A DNA stretch of 64,000 nucleotides from Frigoribacterium sp. VKM Ac-2836 (GCF_013248995.1 NZ_JABRPK010000001.1:1240001-1304000), one strand, 5' to 3'. Shown: positions 12,388 to 23,660, counted from the stretch's first letter. Notes: a model not told the origin generated them from the letters alone. Made by a program: numbers and translations.

Positions 12388-13818
12388 TCACTCCGCGGAG
12401 TCCTCCGCGACCGCGACGACGGGCTCGTGAGCCGCGTCGAGCGAGCCGAGCAGCTGCGGCACGATGCGGTAGACGTCGCCGCACCCCAGGGTGATGACGA
12501 AGTCCCCCTCGCGGGCGACCTCGGCCGTGCGGTCCGCGGCGGCCTGCCAGTCGGACACGAAGTCGACGCGGTCGGGATCGGCGAAGCGGTCCGACACGAG
12601 CGCGCCGGTGACGCCGGGCTCGGGGTCCTCACGCGCACCGTAGACATCGAGCACGATGGTGTGATCCGCGAGGCGCTCGTAGGTCTCGGCGAACTCGCCG
12701 GCCATCATGCGCGTCCGGCTGTAGAGGTGGGGCTGGTGCACCGCGATGAGGCGCCCGTCGCCCACGACGGAGCGCGCCGCTTGCAGGGCGGCGGCGACCT
12801 CGGTGGGGTGGTGGGCGTAGTCGTCGTACACGCTGACACCCCGGACGACACCGTGGAGCTCGAACCGTCGCTCGGTGCCGCCGAAGGTCTCGAGGCCCGC
12901 GATGGCGACCTCGGGGTCGATCCCCAGACCGACGAGCACGGCGAAGGCCCCGGCGGCGTTGACGGCGTTGTGCCGCCCGGGGACGCGCAACTGCACGGGC
13001 CACGACCGGCCTTCGGCATGCAGGGTGAACGAGACGGGGCCGGTCGATGCGACGTCGCTCAGGCGCACGTCGGCATCGGTCGCCTCGCCGAAGCTCACGA
13101 CCCGCGGGTGGTCGAGACGCGCGGTGACACGCACCGCCCCGGCATCGTCGCTCGAGACGACGACGAATTCGCGCGCGGCCGAGGCGAACCGGACGAACGC
13201 GTCGTCGAACGCCTCGTGCGAGCCGTAGTGGTCGAGGTGATCGGCGTCGACGTTCGTGATCAGCGCGACCGAGGTGTCGTAGAGCAGGAACGACCCGTCG
13301 GACTCGTCGGCCTCGACGACGAAGAGGTCGTCGTCACCACCGCGGGCGCTGACACCCAGCGACTGGATGACCCCGCCGTTCACGAAGCTCGGGTCCTGCC
13401 CGGCGGCGAGGAGGGCGGTGACGATCATCCCGGTCGACGTGGTCTTGCCGTGCGCACCGGCCACCGAGACGAGCCGTTGCTTGCCGATGAGCCATGCGAG
13501 CGCCTGCGAGCGGTGCAGGACGGGCAATCCCTTCGCCAGAGCGAGCTGGTACTCGGGGTTGTCCTGCCAGAGAGCCCCCGTGACCACGAGCGTGTCGGCC
13601 TCGCCCACGTTGGCTGCGTCGTGGCCGATCGCGATCTCGGCCCCCAGTGCCCGGAGGGACTCCACGGCCGCGCTGTCGCGGGCGTCGGATCCGGTGACCC
13701 GGTGCCCGGCGGCGAGGAAGACCCGCGCGATGCCGCTCATGCCGGACCCGCCGATGCCGACGAAGTGGACGGCGCCGAGTTCGGCGGGGATCGGCTGGTC
13801 GAGGTCGGGCTTGATCAT
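12388..13818 (-). CDS. murC: UDP-N-acetylmuramate--L-alanine ligase
   Basis: MurC adds the first amino acid of the peptidoglycan stem to UDP-MurNAc. In type-B peptidoglycan of Microbacteriaceae this residue is usually glycine rather than alanine, so the amino acid here is uncertain. The 476-residue protein has the Rossmann N-domain ([17 protein letters not shown]), the ATP loop GAHGKTTS, the metal/substrate motif [11 protein letters not shown] and the C-domain motif [10 protein letters not shown]. The ATG at 13818 overlaps the murG stop as ATGA. The 36-base gap to ftsQ is the first clear break in overlap downstream of murE. Confidence 0.97.
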   Translation of the reverse strand: MIKPDLDQPIPAELGAVHFVGIGGSGMSGIARVFLAAGHRVTGSDARDSAAVESLRALGAEIAIGHDAANVGEADTLVVTGALWQDNPEYQLALAKGLPVLHRSQALAWLIGKQRLVSVAGAHGKTTSTGMIVTALLAAGQDPSFVNGGVIQSLGVSARGGDDDLFVVEADESDGSFLLYDTSVALITNVDADHLDHYGSHEAFDDAFVRFASAAREFVVVSSDDAGAVRVTARLDHPRVVSFGEATDADVRLSDVASTGPVSFTLHAEGRSWPVQLRVPGRHNAVNAAGAFAVLVGLGIDPEVAIAGLETFGGTERRFELHGVVRGVSVYDDYAHHPTEVAAALQAARSVVGDGRLIAVHQPHLYSRTRMMAGEFAETYERLADHTIVLDVYGAREDPEPGVTGALVSDRFADPDRVDFVSDWQAAADRTAEVAREGDFVITLGCGDVYRIVPQLLGSLDAAHEPVVAVAEDSAE

Positions 13819-14930
13819 GATGTCTCGCTGAGGTCGGGGTTCTTGGAGGACGAGGAGGCGCGGCCGACGGCGTCGAGGACGAGGTCGACCGTGCGGTCGG
13901 TTCCGTCTCGCACCCCGACCGACGCGGCACGGACCGCCATGTCGGCCACGACGGCACGGTCGAGCAGCAGCGGGACGAGCGTGCGCTCGACCCACGCGGG
14001 TGTGAAGTCTGCGTCCGCGACCAGCAACGCTCCCCCGGCACCGACGACGTCGGTGGCGTTGTGTCGTTGCTCGCCGTTGCCCACCGGGTAGGGCACGAGC
14101 ACCGAGGGCAGACCGAGCGCGGTGAGCTCGCTCACCGTGGCCGAACCGGCCCGTGAGACGACGAAGTCCGCGGCCGAGAGGGCGAGGTCCATGCGATCGC
14201 AGTACCGCAGCAGATGATGGCCGTCGAGGTCGGTCGCAGTCAGGTCGGACTTCTCACCCGTGATGTGCAGGATCTGCCAGCCGGCGCCGAGCACGCTGAC
14301 GGCCGCCCTCGACATGGTCTCGTTGAGCCGCCGGGCACCGGTCGAGCCACCCGTCACGAGCAAGGTCGGTCGAGCGGGGTCGAGGTCGAAGGCCGCCACG
14401 GCCTCGTCACGGTGTGCCCGTCGGTCGAGGGACTCGATCTCGTCGCGAAGCGGCATGCCGACCTGCCGGCTGCCCCGGAGACGCGTCGAGCGGAAGACGA
14501 CGCCCACGTGCGACGACAGGAAGGAGCCGAGCACGTTCGCCATGCCGGGTTTCGCGTTCGCCTCGTGGACGACCACGGGCACCTTCGACCGCCACGCGGC
14601 CACGTAGGCGGGAGCGGCCGCGTAGCCGCCGAACCCCACGACGACGTCCACGTCGTGCTGGGCGAGCAACGACCGGATGCCGTCGATCGCGCCCGCGAGC
14701 CTGCCCGGGAAGCGCAGGGCCGCCACCGAGGGCTTCCGGGGGAAGGGCAGCCGGGGCACGGTGAGCAGCTCGTACCCGCGCTGCGGGACGAGACGCGCCT
14801 CGAGCCCCTCGGCCGTGCCGAGCACGAGGACGGTCGAGTCGGGTTCGCGTCGGCGGAGTCGGTCGGCCACGGCGAGGAGGGGGTTCACGTGCCCGGCGGT
14901 GCCACCGCCGGCGAGGAGATACGTCGTCAC
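13815..14930 (-). CDS. murG: UDP-N-acetylglucosamine--lipid I GlcNAc transferase
   Basis: MurG is the peripheral membrane GT28 glycosyltransferase that converts lipid I to lipid II on the inner face of the membrane. The 371-residue protein has the N-terminal glycine loop [18 protein letters not shown], the second loop [16 protein letters not shown], and the UDP-GlcNAc-binding signature [29 protein letters not shown] with GNGEQRHNA. Its GTG start at 14930 overlaps the ftsW stop as GTGA. Confidence 0.97.
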   Translation of the reverse strand: MTTYLLAGGGTAGHVNPLLAVADRLRRREPDSTVLVLGTAEGLEARLVPQRGYELLTVPRLPFPRKPSVAALRFPGRLAGAIDGIRSLLAQHDVDVVVGFGGYAAAPAYVAAWRSKVPVVVHEANAKPGMANVLGSFLSSHVGVVFRSTRLRGSRQVGMPLRDEIESLDRRAHRDEAVAAFDLDPARPTLLVTGGSTGARRLNETMSRAAVSVLGAGWQILHITGEKSDLTATDLDGHHLLRYCDRMDLALSAADFVVSRAGSATVSELTALGLPSVLVPYPVGNGEQRHNATDVVGAGGALLVADADFTPAWVERTLVPLLLDRAVVADMAVRAASVGVRDGTDRTVDLVLDAVGRASSSSKNPDLSETS

Positions 14931-16243
14931 CGCAGAGACCCTACCCGCTGTCGCGGGAGCCGCCGCGGGTCATCGGCCGCTTCGGGGACTCGGGCGAACG
15001 AGAGCACCACGCCGATGGCCACGAGAGTGACGATGAGCGCGGAACCGCCGGCCGAGATGAGGGGCAAGGGGACACCGAGCACGGGCAGCAGACCGAGCAC
15101 GACCGCGATGTTGACGAGCGCCTGGCCGATGATCCACGCCGTGATGGCCCCGGTCGTCACGCGGACGAAGGGGTCGTTCGTCCGACGGATGATCTTGACG
15201 AAGCCGACGGCGAGGACGATGAACAGCGCGAGCACGACGATCGCCCCGATCAGCCCGAGCTCCTCGCCGATGATGGCGAAGATGAAGTCGTTGTCGGCCT
15301 CGGGCAGCCAGGACCACTTCGACTTCGAGTTGCCTAGGCCGACGCCGAACAGTCCCCCGGACGCCAGCGCCCAGGTGCCGTGGAGGGTCTGCCAGCACTC
15401 GGCCTGGTACTGGCTGGAGTCGGTGCAGCCGGACAGCCAGGCGGCGATGCGAGAGTTACGGGAGCTCGAGCCCTGGGCGATCAACGGGACGACCACCGCG
15501 AGGAACGCGAGCGGAGCCAGCAGGTAGCGAAGGCGCACCCCGGCGAACCAGACGGCTGCGAAGACCAGCAACAGCATGATCATGGTCGTACCGAGGTCGC
15601 CACCGAGCACGACGAGGCCGATCGCCACGCCCGCCACGGGCACGAGTGGGATGGCCAGGTGCTTCCAGTCGTCGAGCAGATCCCGTTTGACCGAGAGGAT
15701 CATGCCGAGCCAGATCGCTAGGGCGAGTTTGACGGCCTCGGACGGTTGCGCCGTGAACGACCCGAGGTCGATCCAGTTGCGGTTGCCGCCGATCTCGTAG
15801 CCCAGGGGCGAGAAGACCAGCAGCTGCAGCACGACCGTGGCGCCCAGGATGTGCCAGGCCCACCGCTTGAGGAACGACACGGGCAGCCGGGACACGATGA
15901 GCATCAGCGGGATGCCGACCGCGGCGTAGGTGCCCTGTCGGATGAAGGCTCCGAAGAACGATGTGTGGCGGGACGAGATGTACTGCTCGACCGACGACGA
16001 CGAGAGCACCATGACCAGGCCGAGCACGACCATGAACAACGTCGTACCGAGGATCACGAAGTACGACCCCGTCTCGGCCGCGAAGAGCTTTTTGACTCGG
16101 ACCACGGCACCGGCGGTGCGCCCGGAGGACCCAGGTCCGCTCGACGCGTCGTCGGTCGGCTCGAGCGGCCCGCGGCGTGTCCGACTCGAGTCAGTCGGTC
16201 GGCGGCGCGGGAGGCTGGACGGCGGGTTGGCCATCGACGTCAC
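14927..16243 (-). CDS. ftsW: SEDS peptidoglycan polymerase FtsW
   Basis: FtsW is the septal SEDS glycosyltransferase that polymerises lipid II together with its cognate class B PBP (FtsI, encoded upstream). The 438-residue protein has a basic cytoplasmic N-terminus of about 50 residues and about ten membrane segments. SEDS motifs are GGNRNWIDLGSFTAQPSEAVKLALAI, GGDLGTT and EADNDFIFAIIGEELGLIG, followed by LPLISAGGSALI. I give the GTG at 16243, which makes a 53-base overlap with murD; an ATG three codons later (16234) is an equally good start. Either way the overlap is larger than the four-base overlaps typical of this operon. Confidence 0.95.
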   Translation of the reverse strand: MTSMANPPSSLPRRRPTDSSRTRRGPLEPTDDASSGPGSSGRTAGAVVRVKKLFAAETGSYFVILGTTLFMVVLGLVMVLSSSSVEQYISSRHTSFFGAFIRQGTYAAVGIPLMLIVSRLPVSFLKRWAWHILGATVVLQLLVFSPLGYEIGGNRNWIDLGSFTAQPSEAVKLALAIWLGMILSVKRDLLDDWKHLAIPLVPVAGVAIGLVVLGGDLGTTMIMLLLVFAAVWFAGVRLRYLLAPLAFLAVVVPLIAQGSSSRNSRIAAWLSGCTDSSQYQAECWQTLHGTWALASGGLFGVGLGNSKSKWSWLPEADNDFIFAIIGEELGLIGAIVVLALFIVLAVGFVKIIRRTNDPFVRVTTGAITAWIIGQALVNIAVVLGLLPVLGVPLPLISAGGSALIVTLVAIGVVLSFARVPEAADDPRRLPRQRVGSLR

Positions 16244-17756
16244 CCCTCAAGTGTTCGTGTACGGCCTGGGCGAAGGATCGCCCGCGGGCCGTGTAGTCGG
16301 TGAACTGGTCCATGGACGCCGCCGCCGGGGCGAGGAGCACGGTGTCTCCGGGTCGGGCCACGCTCGCAGCGAGACGGACGGCCGTCGGCATCACCTGCCC
16401 AGTGTCGGTGGCGTCGACCTCGAAGACCGGGATGCCGGGCGCGTGTCGGGAGAAGGCCTGCCGGAGGGGCTCGCGGTCGACCCCGACGAACACGGCGGCC
16501 CGGACCGTGCCCGTCGACTCGAGCACGAGCGGCTCGACGTCGACGCCCTTGAAGAGGCCGCCGACGATCCACACCACCGAGGGGAAGGCCGTCAAGGAGG
16601 CGCGCGCGGCATGGGGGTTGGTCGCCTTGGAGTCGTCCACCCACGTCACGCCGCCGGACTCGGCCACGATCTCGGTGCGGTGGTGGTCCACGGCGAAACC
16701 CTCGAGAGCGTCTCGGATCGAGACGGGCGCGACGCCGACTGCACGCACGAGCGCGGCGGCGGCGAGCACGTCCTCGACGAGGTGGTCGGCCCCGAGGCCG
16801 ACACCCCGGAGCGCCTCCCGGGTGGTCAGCTCGAGAGCCTGGGTGTGCCGCGCGGCGAGGAAGGCACGATCGGCCAGGACGGAGACGCCATCGCCCGTCA
16901 CGATGCCGACCTCACTCGGCCCGGGAGCGTCGAGCCCGAATCCCACGGCACGGCAGCCCTCTTCGACGTCGGCCTCCTCGACCATGCGGAGCGTGGCCGC
17001 ATCGGCTTTGTTGTAGACGCAGGCCACGACCGTGTTCTCGTAGACCTTGGCCTTGGCGGCCCGGTAGGCGTCCGCGCCGCCGTGCCACTCGAGGTGGTCC
17101 GCCTCGAGATTGAGACAGACGGAGGCGCGCGGACGAAGGGCGCCGGGCCCTGCGACGGGCAGGTAGTGCAGCTGGTGGCTCGACAGCTCGACGACGAACA
17201 GGTCGAAGCCGTCGGGATCGCGCACCGCGTCGAGGACGGGGACGCCGATGTTGCCGCAGGCCGCGACCCGACGCCCGTCGGCGGCCGCCATCGCCTCCGC
17301 GAGCTGGGTGGTCGTGGTCTTGCCGTTCGTCCCCGTCACGAGAACCCAGTCGGCCACCCGGTCGACCTTGTCGCGGACCCGCCAGGCGAGCTCGACGTCG
17401 CCCCAGACGGCCCGACCCGACCCGACGGCCCACCGGACCAGGGGGTGGTGCGGGGCGAACCCCGGGCTGACCACCACGAGCTGCGGATCGAAGGCCGTGA
17501 GCCTCGGCGAGGGTTCGTCCGTCGATGCGACCTCGTCGAGGCGTGCCCCGATGAGCTCGAGCAGCTCTGCCCGGTCGGGGTCGACCCCGGGGGCCACGAC
17601 GAGGACGTCGGCGCCCAGCTCGGCGAGGGTGTCCGCGACCGAGAAACCGGTCGAACCGAGTCCGAGGACGGCTACGCGCAGGCCCGCCCAGTCGGCACGC
17701 CAGCTGTCGAGCCCGGCCAGACGTTCGACGAGGGGGGCGGTGCTGCCGTCGCTCAT
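16191..17756 (-). CDS. murD: UDP-N-acetylmuramoyl-L-alanine--D-glutamate ligase
   Basis: MurD adds D-glutamate to the stem peptide. At 521 residues it is somewhat longer than typical MurD (about 440-490). It keeps the Rossmann start [17 protein letters not shown], the ATP loop [45 protein letters not shown] and the C-domain [16 protein letters not shown]. The ATG at 17756 overlaps the mraY stop as ATGA, which fixes the start. The C-terminus is a proline-rich tail of about 20 residues that overlaps the ftsW start. Confidence 0.97.
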   Translation of the reverse strand: MSDGSTAPLVERLAGLDSWRADWAGLRVAVLGLGSTGFSVADTLAELGADVLVVAPGVDPDRAELLELIGARLDEVASTDEPSPRLTAFDPQLVVVSPGFAPHHPLVRWAVGSGRAVWGDVELAWRVRDKVDRVADWVLVTGTNGKTTTTQLAEAMAAADGRRVAACGNIGVPVLDAVRDPDGFDLFVVELSSHQLHYLPVAGPGALRPRASVCLNLEADHLEWHGGADAYRAAKAKVYENTVVACVYNKADAATLRMVEEADVEEGCRAVGFGLDAPGPSEVGIVTGDGVSVLADRAFLAARHTQALELTTREALRGVGLGADHLVEDVLAAAALVRAVGVAPVSIRDALEGFAVDHHRTEIVAESGGVTWVDDSKATNPHAARASLTAFPSVVWIVGGLFKGVDVEPLVLESTGTVRAAVFVGVDREPLRQAFSRHAPGIPVFEVDATDTGQVMPTAVRLAASVARPGDTVLLAPAAASMDQFTDYTARGRSFAQAVHEHLRGDVDGQPAVQPPAPPTD

Positions 17757-18856
17757 GAGGTGCGGAGTATCCATTCGAGGTAGAAGGTGCCGACGCCGGC
17801 GGCGACGAAGAGCCCGGCGATGATCCAGAAGCGGACCACGACCGTCACCTCGGCCCAGCCCTTGAGCTCGAAGTGGTGGTGCAGGGGGCTCATCAAGAAG
17901 ATGCGCTTTCCCTTCGTGATCTTGAAGTACGCGCGTTGCAGGATCACCGACCCGGTGACGACGATGAAGAGACCACCGATGAGCACGAGCAGCAGCTCGG
18001 TGCGACTGAGGATGGCCAGCGCGGCCAACGCGCCGCCCAGGCCCAGCGAGCCGGTGTCGCCCAGGAAGATCTGGGCGGGCGAGGTGTTCCACCAGAGGAA
18101 TCCGATGAGCCCGCCGCAGATGCAGGCGGCCACCACGGCCAGGTCGAGCGGATCGGCCACTTGATAGCAGGCCGCACGCGTCGCCTCGTCGAGACGGACG
18201 CTCGTGCAGAGCTGGTTGTTCTGCCAGAAACCGATGAAGATGTACGACGCGATGGCGAGGATCGAGGCGCCGGTCGCGAGTCCGTCCAGACCGTCGGCGA
18301 CGTTGACGCCGTTGGAGGTGCTGACGGTGATCAGGACGACCCAGATCAGGAACAACCCGCCACCGATGATCGTGCCGAAGAACATGAAGTCGAGCCACGG
18401 GATGTCGCGCAGACCCGAGATCATCGTCGACGCGGGTGCGAGACCCCGTTCGTTCGTGAACGACAGGGCCAGGACGGCGAACACCGCCCCCACGACGACC
18501 TGCCCGGCGATCTTCGCCCACCCCCCGAGCCCCAGGCTGCGCTGGTTGCGCACCTTGAGGAAGTCGTCGAGGAATCCGACCACGCCGAGTCCGACCATCA
18601 TGAACAGCACGAGCAGCCCGCTGAGCGTGAGCTCGTCCCCGCCGACCAGATGGCCGATGAAGTAGCCGAGCACGGTGCCGATGATCAGGACGATGCCGCC
18701 CATGGTCGCCGTACCGCGTTTGGTGTGGTGCGACTGAGGGCCGTCGTCGCGGATGAACTGCCCCCAGCCGAGTCGGTGGAAGAGCTTGATGAACGCGGGC
18801 GTCATCAGCAGCGTGAAGGCGAGGGAGAACCCGCCGCCGATCAACAGGGCGATCAT
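17753..18856 (-). CDS. mraY: Phospho-MurNAc-pentapeptide transferase
   Basis: MraY transfers phospho-MurNAc-pentapeptide to undecaprenyl phosphate to make lipid I, the first membrane step. The 367-residue polytopic protein (about ten membrane segments) shows [12 protein letters not shown], the catalytic [17 protein letters not shown] with the Asp-Asp pair, [13 protein letters not shown], the [13 protein letters not shown] loop and [16 protein letters not shown] near the end. The ATG at 18856 overlaps the murF stop as ATGA. Confidence 0.98.
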   Translation of the reverse strand: MIALLIGGGFSLAFTLLMTPAFIKLFHRLGWGQFIRDDGPQSHHTKRGTATMGGIVLIIGTVLGYFIGHLVGGDELTLSGLLVLFMMVGLGVVGFLDDFLKVRNQRSLGLGGWAKIAGQVVVGAVFAVLALSFTNERGLAPASTMISGLRDIPWLDFMFFGTIIGGGLFLIWVVLITVSTSNGVNVADGLDGLATGASILAIASYIFIGFWQNNQLCTSVRLDEATRAACYQVADPLDLAVVAACICGGLIGFLWWNTSPAQIFLGDTGSLGLGGALAALAILSRTELLLVLIGGLFIVVTGSVILQRAYFKITKGKRIFLMSPLHHHFELKGWAEVTVVVRFWIIAGLFVAAGVGTFYLEWILRTS

Positions 18857-20259
18857 GCCGTCACCCCGGCCAGGCGGTCGCCGAGGAGGCGCAGGCCGGC
18901 CGACTTGGACGACTTCACGAGCACCACGTCACCTTCTCGCAACGTGCTCTGCAGGAGGTCGTAGGCCTCGTCGATCGTGTCGACCAGCACGCTTTCTCCG
19001 TCCCACGAACCCTCGAGGCCCGCCGCCATGTGGATGTGTCGCGCCTCGTGCCCGACGACGACGAGTTGTCGGACGTTGAGCCGCACGACGAGACGGCCGA
19101 CACGGTCGTGCTCGTCTCGCGCGTAGTCACCGAGCTCGGCCATCTCGCCCAGGACCGCGACCGAGCGGCGCTCGGGACCCGTGATCTGGGCGAGGGTCTT
19201 CAGCGCCGCAGCGACCGAGTCCGGGCTCGCGTTGTAGGCGTCGTTGACGACGGTCACACCGCCGGGGGCGTCGAGGACCTCCATTCGCCAGCGCTCGGCA
19301 CGCGTCACACCTTCGAGGACCGTGACGGCCCGGTCGAGGTCGACCCCCCATTCGCCGACGACGGTGAGGGCCGCCAGGGCGTTCATCACGTGGTGCTCGC
19401 CGAGGATGCGCAACGACACACGGCGGCTCGTGCTGCCGTGCTCGAAGGTGAATGACGTGCCAGAGGCCGAGACGTCGAGGTCGGACGCCCGGTAGTCGGC
19501 CGACGGGCTCTGCCCGAACGTGACGACCCGGGCGGCGGTCACGGCCGCCATGCCGGCGACGCGGTCGTCGTCGGCGTTCAAGACGGCCGTCGCCGTGGCG
19601 GGCAGGTCGGTCACCATCTCTGCCTTGGCCGCACGCGTCCCGTCGATGCCGCCGAAGCCGCCGGCGTGGGCCAGGCCGACCTTCAGCACGACCCCGGTGT
19701 CCGGACGGGCGATGTCGACGAGCCGAGCGATCTCGCCCGGACCGCTGGCACCCATCTCGACCACGAGGTACTCGGTGGCCTCGTCGATGCGGAGCATCGA
19801 GATCGGCGCCCCGACGTGGTTGTTGAACGAGCCCTCGGGTGCGACGGTGGGCGCCACGTCGCTGAGGACGGCGCGGAGCATGTTCTTCGTGCTGGTCTTG
19901 CCGTTCGACCCGGTGATCCCGACGACCTTGAGCCGACCGAGAGCGCGGACGTGCTCGACGACCGCGGCGGCGAGGCGGGACAGCGCGACGACTCCGTCGT
20001 CCACGACCACGAGCGGCGCGCTCGTCTCGACCTCGTGCTCGGCGACCACGAGTGCGGCGCCCTTCGAGGTGGCCGCCTCGACGAAGAGGTGGCCATCGGT
20101 GACCTCACCACGCAGGGCGAAGAAGATGGACCCCGCGGTGACCAGACGCGAGTCGGTCTCGACCGTGCCGTCGACGGTGGTCTCGACCCGCGCCTCCTCG
20201 GGGTGCACCAGACGCCCGCCGGTGATCTCGGCGATCCGGCCGGGCGTGAGGGCGATCAC
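18853..20259 (-). CDS. murF: UDP-MurNAc-tripeptide--D-alanyl-D-alanine ligase
   Basis: MurF joins D-Ala-D-Ala to the tripeptide precursor. The protein (468 residues from this start) has the ATP loop [28 protein letters not shown], the HVMNALAA segment and the C-domain motif [13 protein letters not shown]. Two GTG codons are possible, 20268 and 20259. I prefer 20259 because it overlaps the murE stop as GTGA, the pattern of the rest of the operon. The choice changes the N-terminus by three residues. Confidence 0.96.
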   Translation of the reverse strand: MIALTPGRIAEITGGRLVHPEEARVETTVDGTVETDSRLVTAGSIFFALRGEVTDGHLFVEAATSKGAALVVAEHEVETSAPLVVVDDGVVALSRLAAAVVEHVRALGRLKVVGITGSNGKTSTKNMLRAVLSDVAPTVAPEGSFNNHVGAPISMLRIDEATEYLVVEMGASGPGEIARLVDIARPDTGVVLKVGLAHAGGFGGIDGTRAAKAEMVTDLPATATAVLNADDDRVAGMAAVTAARVVTFGQSPSADYRASDLDVSASGTSFTFEHGSTSRRVSLRILGEHHVMNALAALTVVGEWGVDLDRAVTVLEGVTRAERWRMEVLDAPGGVTVVNDAYNASPDSVAAALKTLAQITGPERRSVAVLGEMAELGDYARDEHDRVGRLVVRLNVRQLVVVGHEARHIHMAAGLEGSWDGESVLVDTIDEAYDLLQSTLREGDVVLVKSSKSAGLRLLGDRLAGVTA

Positions 20260-21806
20260 TCGGACCACCCGGCCTCGCGCAGGGCCGCACGGGCCTCGTC
20301 GCGAGCGGAGTATGGGGTGCGCTCGCCCCGGATGTCGCGGTAGTCCTGGTGGCCGGGACCCGCCCAGAGGATCGAGTCGCCGTCGCCGGCCAGTGCCACG
20401 GCCGCTCGGATGGCGGCCTCGGGCGGGCTGACCTCGTGGATCTCGTGTCCGGGGTAGGCCTCGCGGGCGGCGTCGACCAAGGTCTTGCGGATCGAGGCGG
20501 GATCCTCGAAGCGGGGGTGGTGGTCGGTGACGACGAGGATGTCCGAACCAGCGGCGGCCACTCGGGCCATCTCGCCGCGCTTGGTCGTGTCCCGGTCGCC
20601 GTCGGCGCCGAACAACATGATGACCTTTCCGGGCGTGAAGGTGCGCACCGCTGCGAGGGTGGTCAGGAACGCGTCGGGGCTGTGACCGAAGTCCACGTAG
20701 ACGCTCGGACCGGTGTCACCCGAGACCCGCTCGGTGCGCCCGGGAAGGTACGCCACGATGCCGCCGTCGGCGTCCACGGCCTGGCCGATGGCCTCGAGCT
20801 CGAAACCCGCCTCGACCAGCATGACGATCGCCAAGGCCGCGTTCGCGACCATGTGCCATCCGATCAGCGGGACGCGCGTGACGAGCGACCGCTGCTCGGG
20901 ACCCGACAGGCGGAACTCGGTGTAGGCGGCCTGCTCGTCGAGGATCTCGACCGTCCAGTCCGCCTCGACGTCGGGAAGGATCGTGATGGTCGTCAACGGG
21001 ATGCGGGCGTTGTCGACGACGCGTTGGCCGTAAGGCGAGTCGAGCGAGACGACGGCACGGCGTGCGCGGTCCGGCTGGAACAACGGCAGCTTGGCGTGGA
21101 AGTACTCCTCCATGTCGGCGTAGTCGTCGAGGTGGTCGTGGCTCAGGTTGGTGAACGCGGCGACGTCGAAGACCAGACCGTCGACGCGGTTGCGGCTGAG
21201 CGCCTGCGCGCTGACCTCGACGGCCACCGCACGCACCTCGCTCTCGCGCATCCGCGCCAGCAGAGCGTGCATCTCGCTCGCCTCGGGGGTCGTGAGGCGA
21301 CTGACGACGGTGAGGTCGCCGATGTGCCGCTCGGCCGTGCTGCTGAGACCGGTGACGAGGCCGAGCTGGCGCAGGACTCCCTCGAGCAGATAGGACGTAC
21401 TGGTCTTGCCGTTGGTACCGGTGACGGCGAAGAGCAGGGGGGCGTCGTCGCTGTCGGTGCGGTAGATCCACGCCGAGAGCTCACCGAGCGCGGCCCGGGG
21501 CGAGTCCACGAGGACGACCGGCAGGCCGCTCGACCGGGCCAGTTCGGCCCCGACGGCGTCGGTCAGCAGGGCCACCGCCCCGCCGTCGCGTGCCTGCTCG
21601 GCGAACTCGGCGCCGTGCCGGTGCTGACCGGGCACGCCCACGTACAGATCGCCGGGGTGGAGGTCCGCCGTGCTCAGCGTGATGCCGGTGATCTCGATGC
21701 CGTCGAGGGAACCCTCGTGCTCGAGTCCGAACTCGCTGACCAGTTGGGCGAGTGACCTCGCCGACGGATGTTCCGGTCGAAGGACCGGGGGGATCCGGGC
21801 GCTCAA
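20256..21806 (-). CDS. murE: MurE, diamino-acid-adding ligase with atypical specificity loop
   Basis: MurE adds the third residue of the stem peptide. The 516-residue protein has the ATP loop [11 protein letters not shown] (129-138), TTPEAS, VEVSAQALSRNR and the lysine-carbamylation region. The substrate-binding loop reads DHHPRFEDP at 428-436, where meso-DAP enzymes have DNPR, and the usual DYAHTPD is DFGHSPD at 372-378. This fits the type-B peptidoglycan of Microbacteriaceae, where position 3 is not meso-DAP; the actual amino acid cannot be read from sequence. The start is TTG at 21806, preceded by AGAGGA, 14 bases after the ftsI stop. Confidence 0.94.
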   Translation of the reverse strand: MSARIPPVLRPEHPSARSLAQLVSEFGLEHEGSLDGIEITGITLSTADLHPGDLYVGVPGQHRHGAEFAEQARDGGAVALLTDAVGAELARSSGLPVVLVDSPRAALGELSAWIYRTDSDDAPLLFAVTGTNGKTSTSYLLEGVLRQLGLVTGLSSTAERHIGDLTVVSRLTTPEASEMHALLARMRESEVRAVAVEVSAQALSRNRVDGLVFDVAAFTNLSHDHLDDYADMEEYFHAKLPLFQPDRARRAVVSLDSPYGQRVVDNARIPLTTITILPDVEADWTVEILDEQAAYTEFRLSGPEQRSLVTRVPLIGWHMVANAALAIVMLVEAGFELEAIGQAVDADGGIVAYLPGRTERVSGDTGPSVYVDFGHSPDAFLTTLAAVRTFTPGKVIMLFGADGDRDTTKRGEMARVAAAGSDILVVTDHHPRFEDPASIRKTLVDAAREAYPGHEIHEVSPPEAAIRAAVALAGDGDSILWAGPGHQDYRDIRGERTPYSARDEARAALREAGWSE

Positions 21807-21820
21807 AGAATCCTCTTCTC

Positions 21821-23587
21821 TCACCAGGTCTCGGGCAGGCTGGGTGCCGGCTCCGTCGACGGAGGGACCCGATACATCTCGAGGACCTGGGACATGATCT
21901 TGTTGAAGGTCGGCGCCGCAGCGGCCGACGTCTTGATGGTACTGGGCTTGGTGAAGGTCACGACGACGACGTACTGCGGGTTCTCGGCCGGTGCGATGCC
22001 CGCCACCGAGACGATGCGGTCTGAACCGTAGCCGGTTCCGTCGGAGCGCGCGACCTCGGCGGTGCCGGTCTTGGCGGCGACGCGGTAGCCCGGGATCGTC
22101 AGGACGTCCTTGAGGTCGCCGTCGCTGACGACCTTCTCGAGCATGTTGACGGTCGTGTCGGCCGCCCAGGGCGAGACGACGGTCGTGCCCTCGGCCGACG
22201 GGGTGTCGGTCACGGTGCCGTCGGGGCCCGTGCAGCCCGCGACGAGGTTGACCGGCAGCCTGACGCCGTGGTTGGCCAGGGTCTGGTAGATGCTCGCCAG
22301 GTGGATCGCGGTGGTCGAGATGCCCTGCCCGAACATGGTGTTGATGCTCGTCTGCTGGTCCCACTGTGACGCGGAACGGATTCCCGTCGTGGGTTCACCG
22401 AGGAAATCGACGCCGGTCGGATCGTTCAGACCGAACTTGACCATGTAGTCGTGCCGCTGTTGCGCCGACAAGGACTGGCCGAGCAGCGAGATACCGACGT
22501 TCGAGGAGTCGCGCAGGATGCCCGTGAGCGTGAGGTTCTCGGTCGGGTGGAAGGTGGCGTCGTGGATCTCGCCTCCCCACGGGAAGCTGCGGGAATACGG
22601 CACGGTGGCCCGCGTCGCAGGATCGGCCTTGCCCGAGTCGAGCAGCATGGCCGCGGTCATCGCCTTGAAGGTCGACCCCGGCTCGTACGACGAGGTGAAG
22701 GCCTTGCTGCCCAGATCGTCGACGGCGGTGCCGTTCACGTCGTTGGGGTCGACGGCGGGGTAGTCGGCGACCGCGAGCAACGAAGCGTCGCTCGCCTTCA
22801 TCACGACTGCCGTCGCCGACTCGGCGCCGATGGCCTCGGCTTGTTCGCCGAGCGCCTGCTGGGTCATGTACTGGAGATCGCCGTCCACCGTGAGGCGGAG
22901 GGTGCCACCGGCCACGGCTTCTTTGGTCGTCACCGTGCTGCCGGGCAACTGGACGCCGTCGGCTCCGCGTTCGTAGGTCTCCGAGCCGTCGGTACCCGCC
23001 AGGCAGGAGTCCTGGCTGAGCTCGAGACCGGCTTGTGGCCCGTCGGTCCCGATGAACCCGGTGAGGTTTCCGGCCACCGCCCCGTTCGGGTAGGTCCGCG
23101 CGGCCTGGCGCTGGAAGTACACCCACGACACGTTCATCTCGCGGACCTCGCGGAAGGCGTCGACGTCCACGCCCTTGACCAGATAGGCGAAGTTCGCCTC
23201 GGGGTCGGTGGTGAGCGCCTTGGTCATGGCTGAGGCGTCGCCACCCGTGATCTTCGCGATGCGGTCGACGACCTGGTCGACCGTGAGCTCGTGGGTCGTG
23301 CCGTCGTCGCCCTTGACCTTGGCGGTGGTGGCGAAAGCCGGAGCCGCCGTGATGTTGTACCGGGTGACGCTGCCCGCGAGCACGGTTCCGTCGACGTCGG
23401 TGATGTCGCCGCGATCACCGTAGGTCGTCTGCACGATCTCGCGTTTGTTCTGGGACTGCTCGTTCAGTTCGGCCGCCTGGACGAGCTGGATGTCGGCCAG
23501 GCGCACGACGAACACGCCCACGAGCGCGATGATCAACGCCATCGCCAGGGTCACGCGGAGGCGGCGGCTTCGGGGAGCTGCTTTCAC
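21821..23587 (-). CDS. ftsI: Septal penicillin-binding protein FtsI (PBP3)
   Basis: A class B penicillin-binding protein, the septal transpeptidase partner of FtsW. The 588-residue protein has one N-terminal membrane anchor (about 12-30), the dimerisation/pedestal domain and the transpeptidase domain. Active-site motifs are STFK with Ser305 and Lys308, SSN at 361-363, and KTG at 506-508. The GTG at 23587 follows GAGGAA with good spacing, so I prefer it to an upstream ATG at 23656 whose extra 23 residues do not look like the family. Confidence 0.96.
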   Translation of the reverse strand: MKAAPRSRRLRVTLAMALIIALVGVFVVRLADIQLVQAAELNEQSQNKREIVQTTYGDRGDITDVDGTVLAGSVTRYNITAAPAFATTAKVKGDDGTTHELTVDQVVDRIAKITGGDASAMTKALTTDPEANFAYLVKGVDVDAFREVREMNVSWVYFQRQAARTYPNGAVAGNLTGFIGTDGPQAGLELSQDSCLAGTDGSETYERGADGVQLPGSTVTTKEAVAGGTLRLTVDGDLQYMTQQALGEQAEAIGAESATAVVMKASDASLLAVADYPAVDPNDVNGTAVDDLGSKAFTSSYEPGSTFKAMTAAMLLDSGKADPATRATVPYSRSFPWGGEIHDATFHPTENLTLTGILRDSSNVGISLLGQSLSAQQRHDYMVKFGLNDPTGVDFLGEPTTGIRSASQWDQQTSINTMFGQGISTTAIHLASIYQTLANHGVRLPVNLVAGCTGPDGTVTDTPSAEGTTVVSPWAADTTVNMLEKVVSDGDLKDVLTIPGYRVAAKTGTAEVARSDGTGYGSDRIVSVAGIAPAENPQYVVVVTFTKPSTIKTSAAAAPTFNKIMSQVLEMYRVPPSTEPAPSLPETW

Positions 23588-23660
23588 GAGAGGTTCCTCA
23601 CCGCGGCCAGGCCTCTGCCCGACCCGCTGTCGTCGATCGATGTACCGTGACGGCACGCCA

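Noticed and set aside
12427-14091. A 554-codon plus-strand frame opposite murC and murG
   Set aside because: MurC and MurG are complete with all motifs on the minus strand. The plus-strand product has no recognisable domain.
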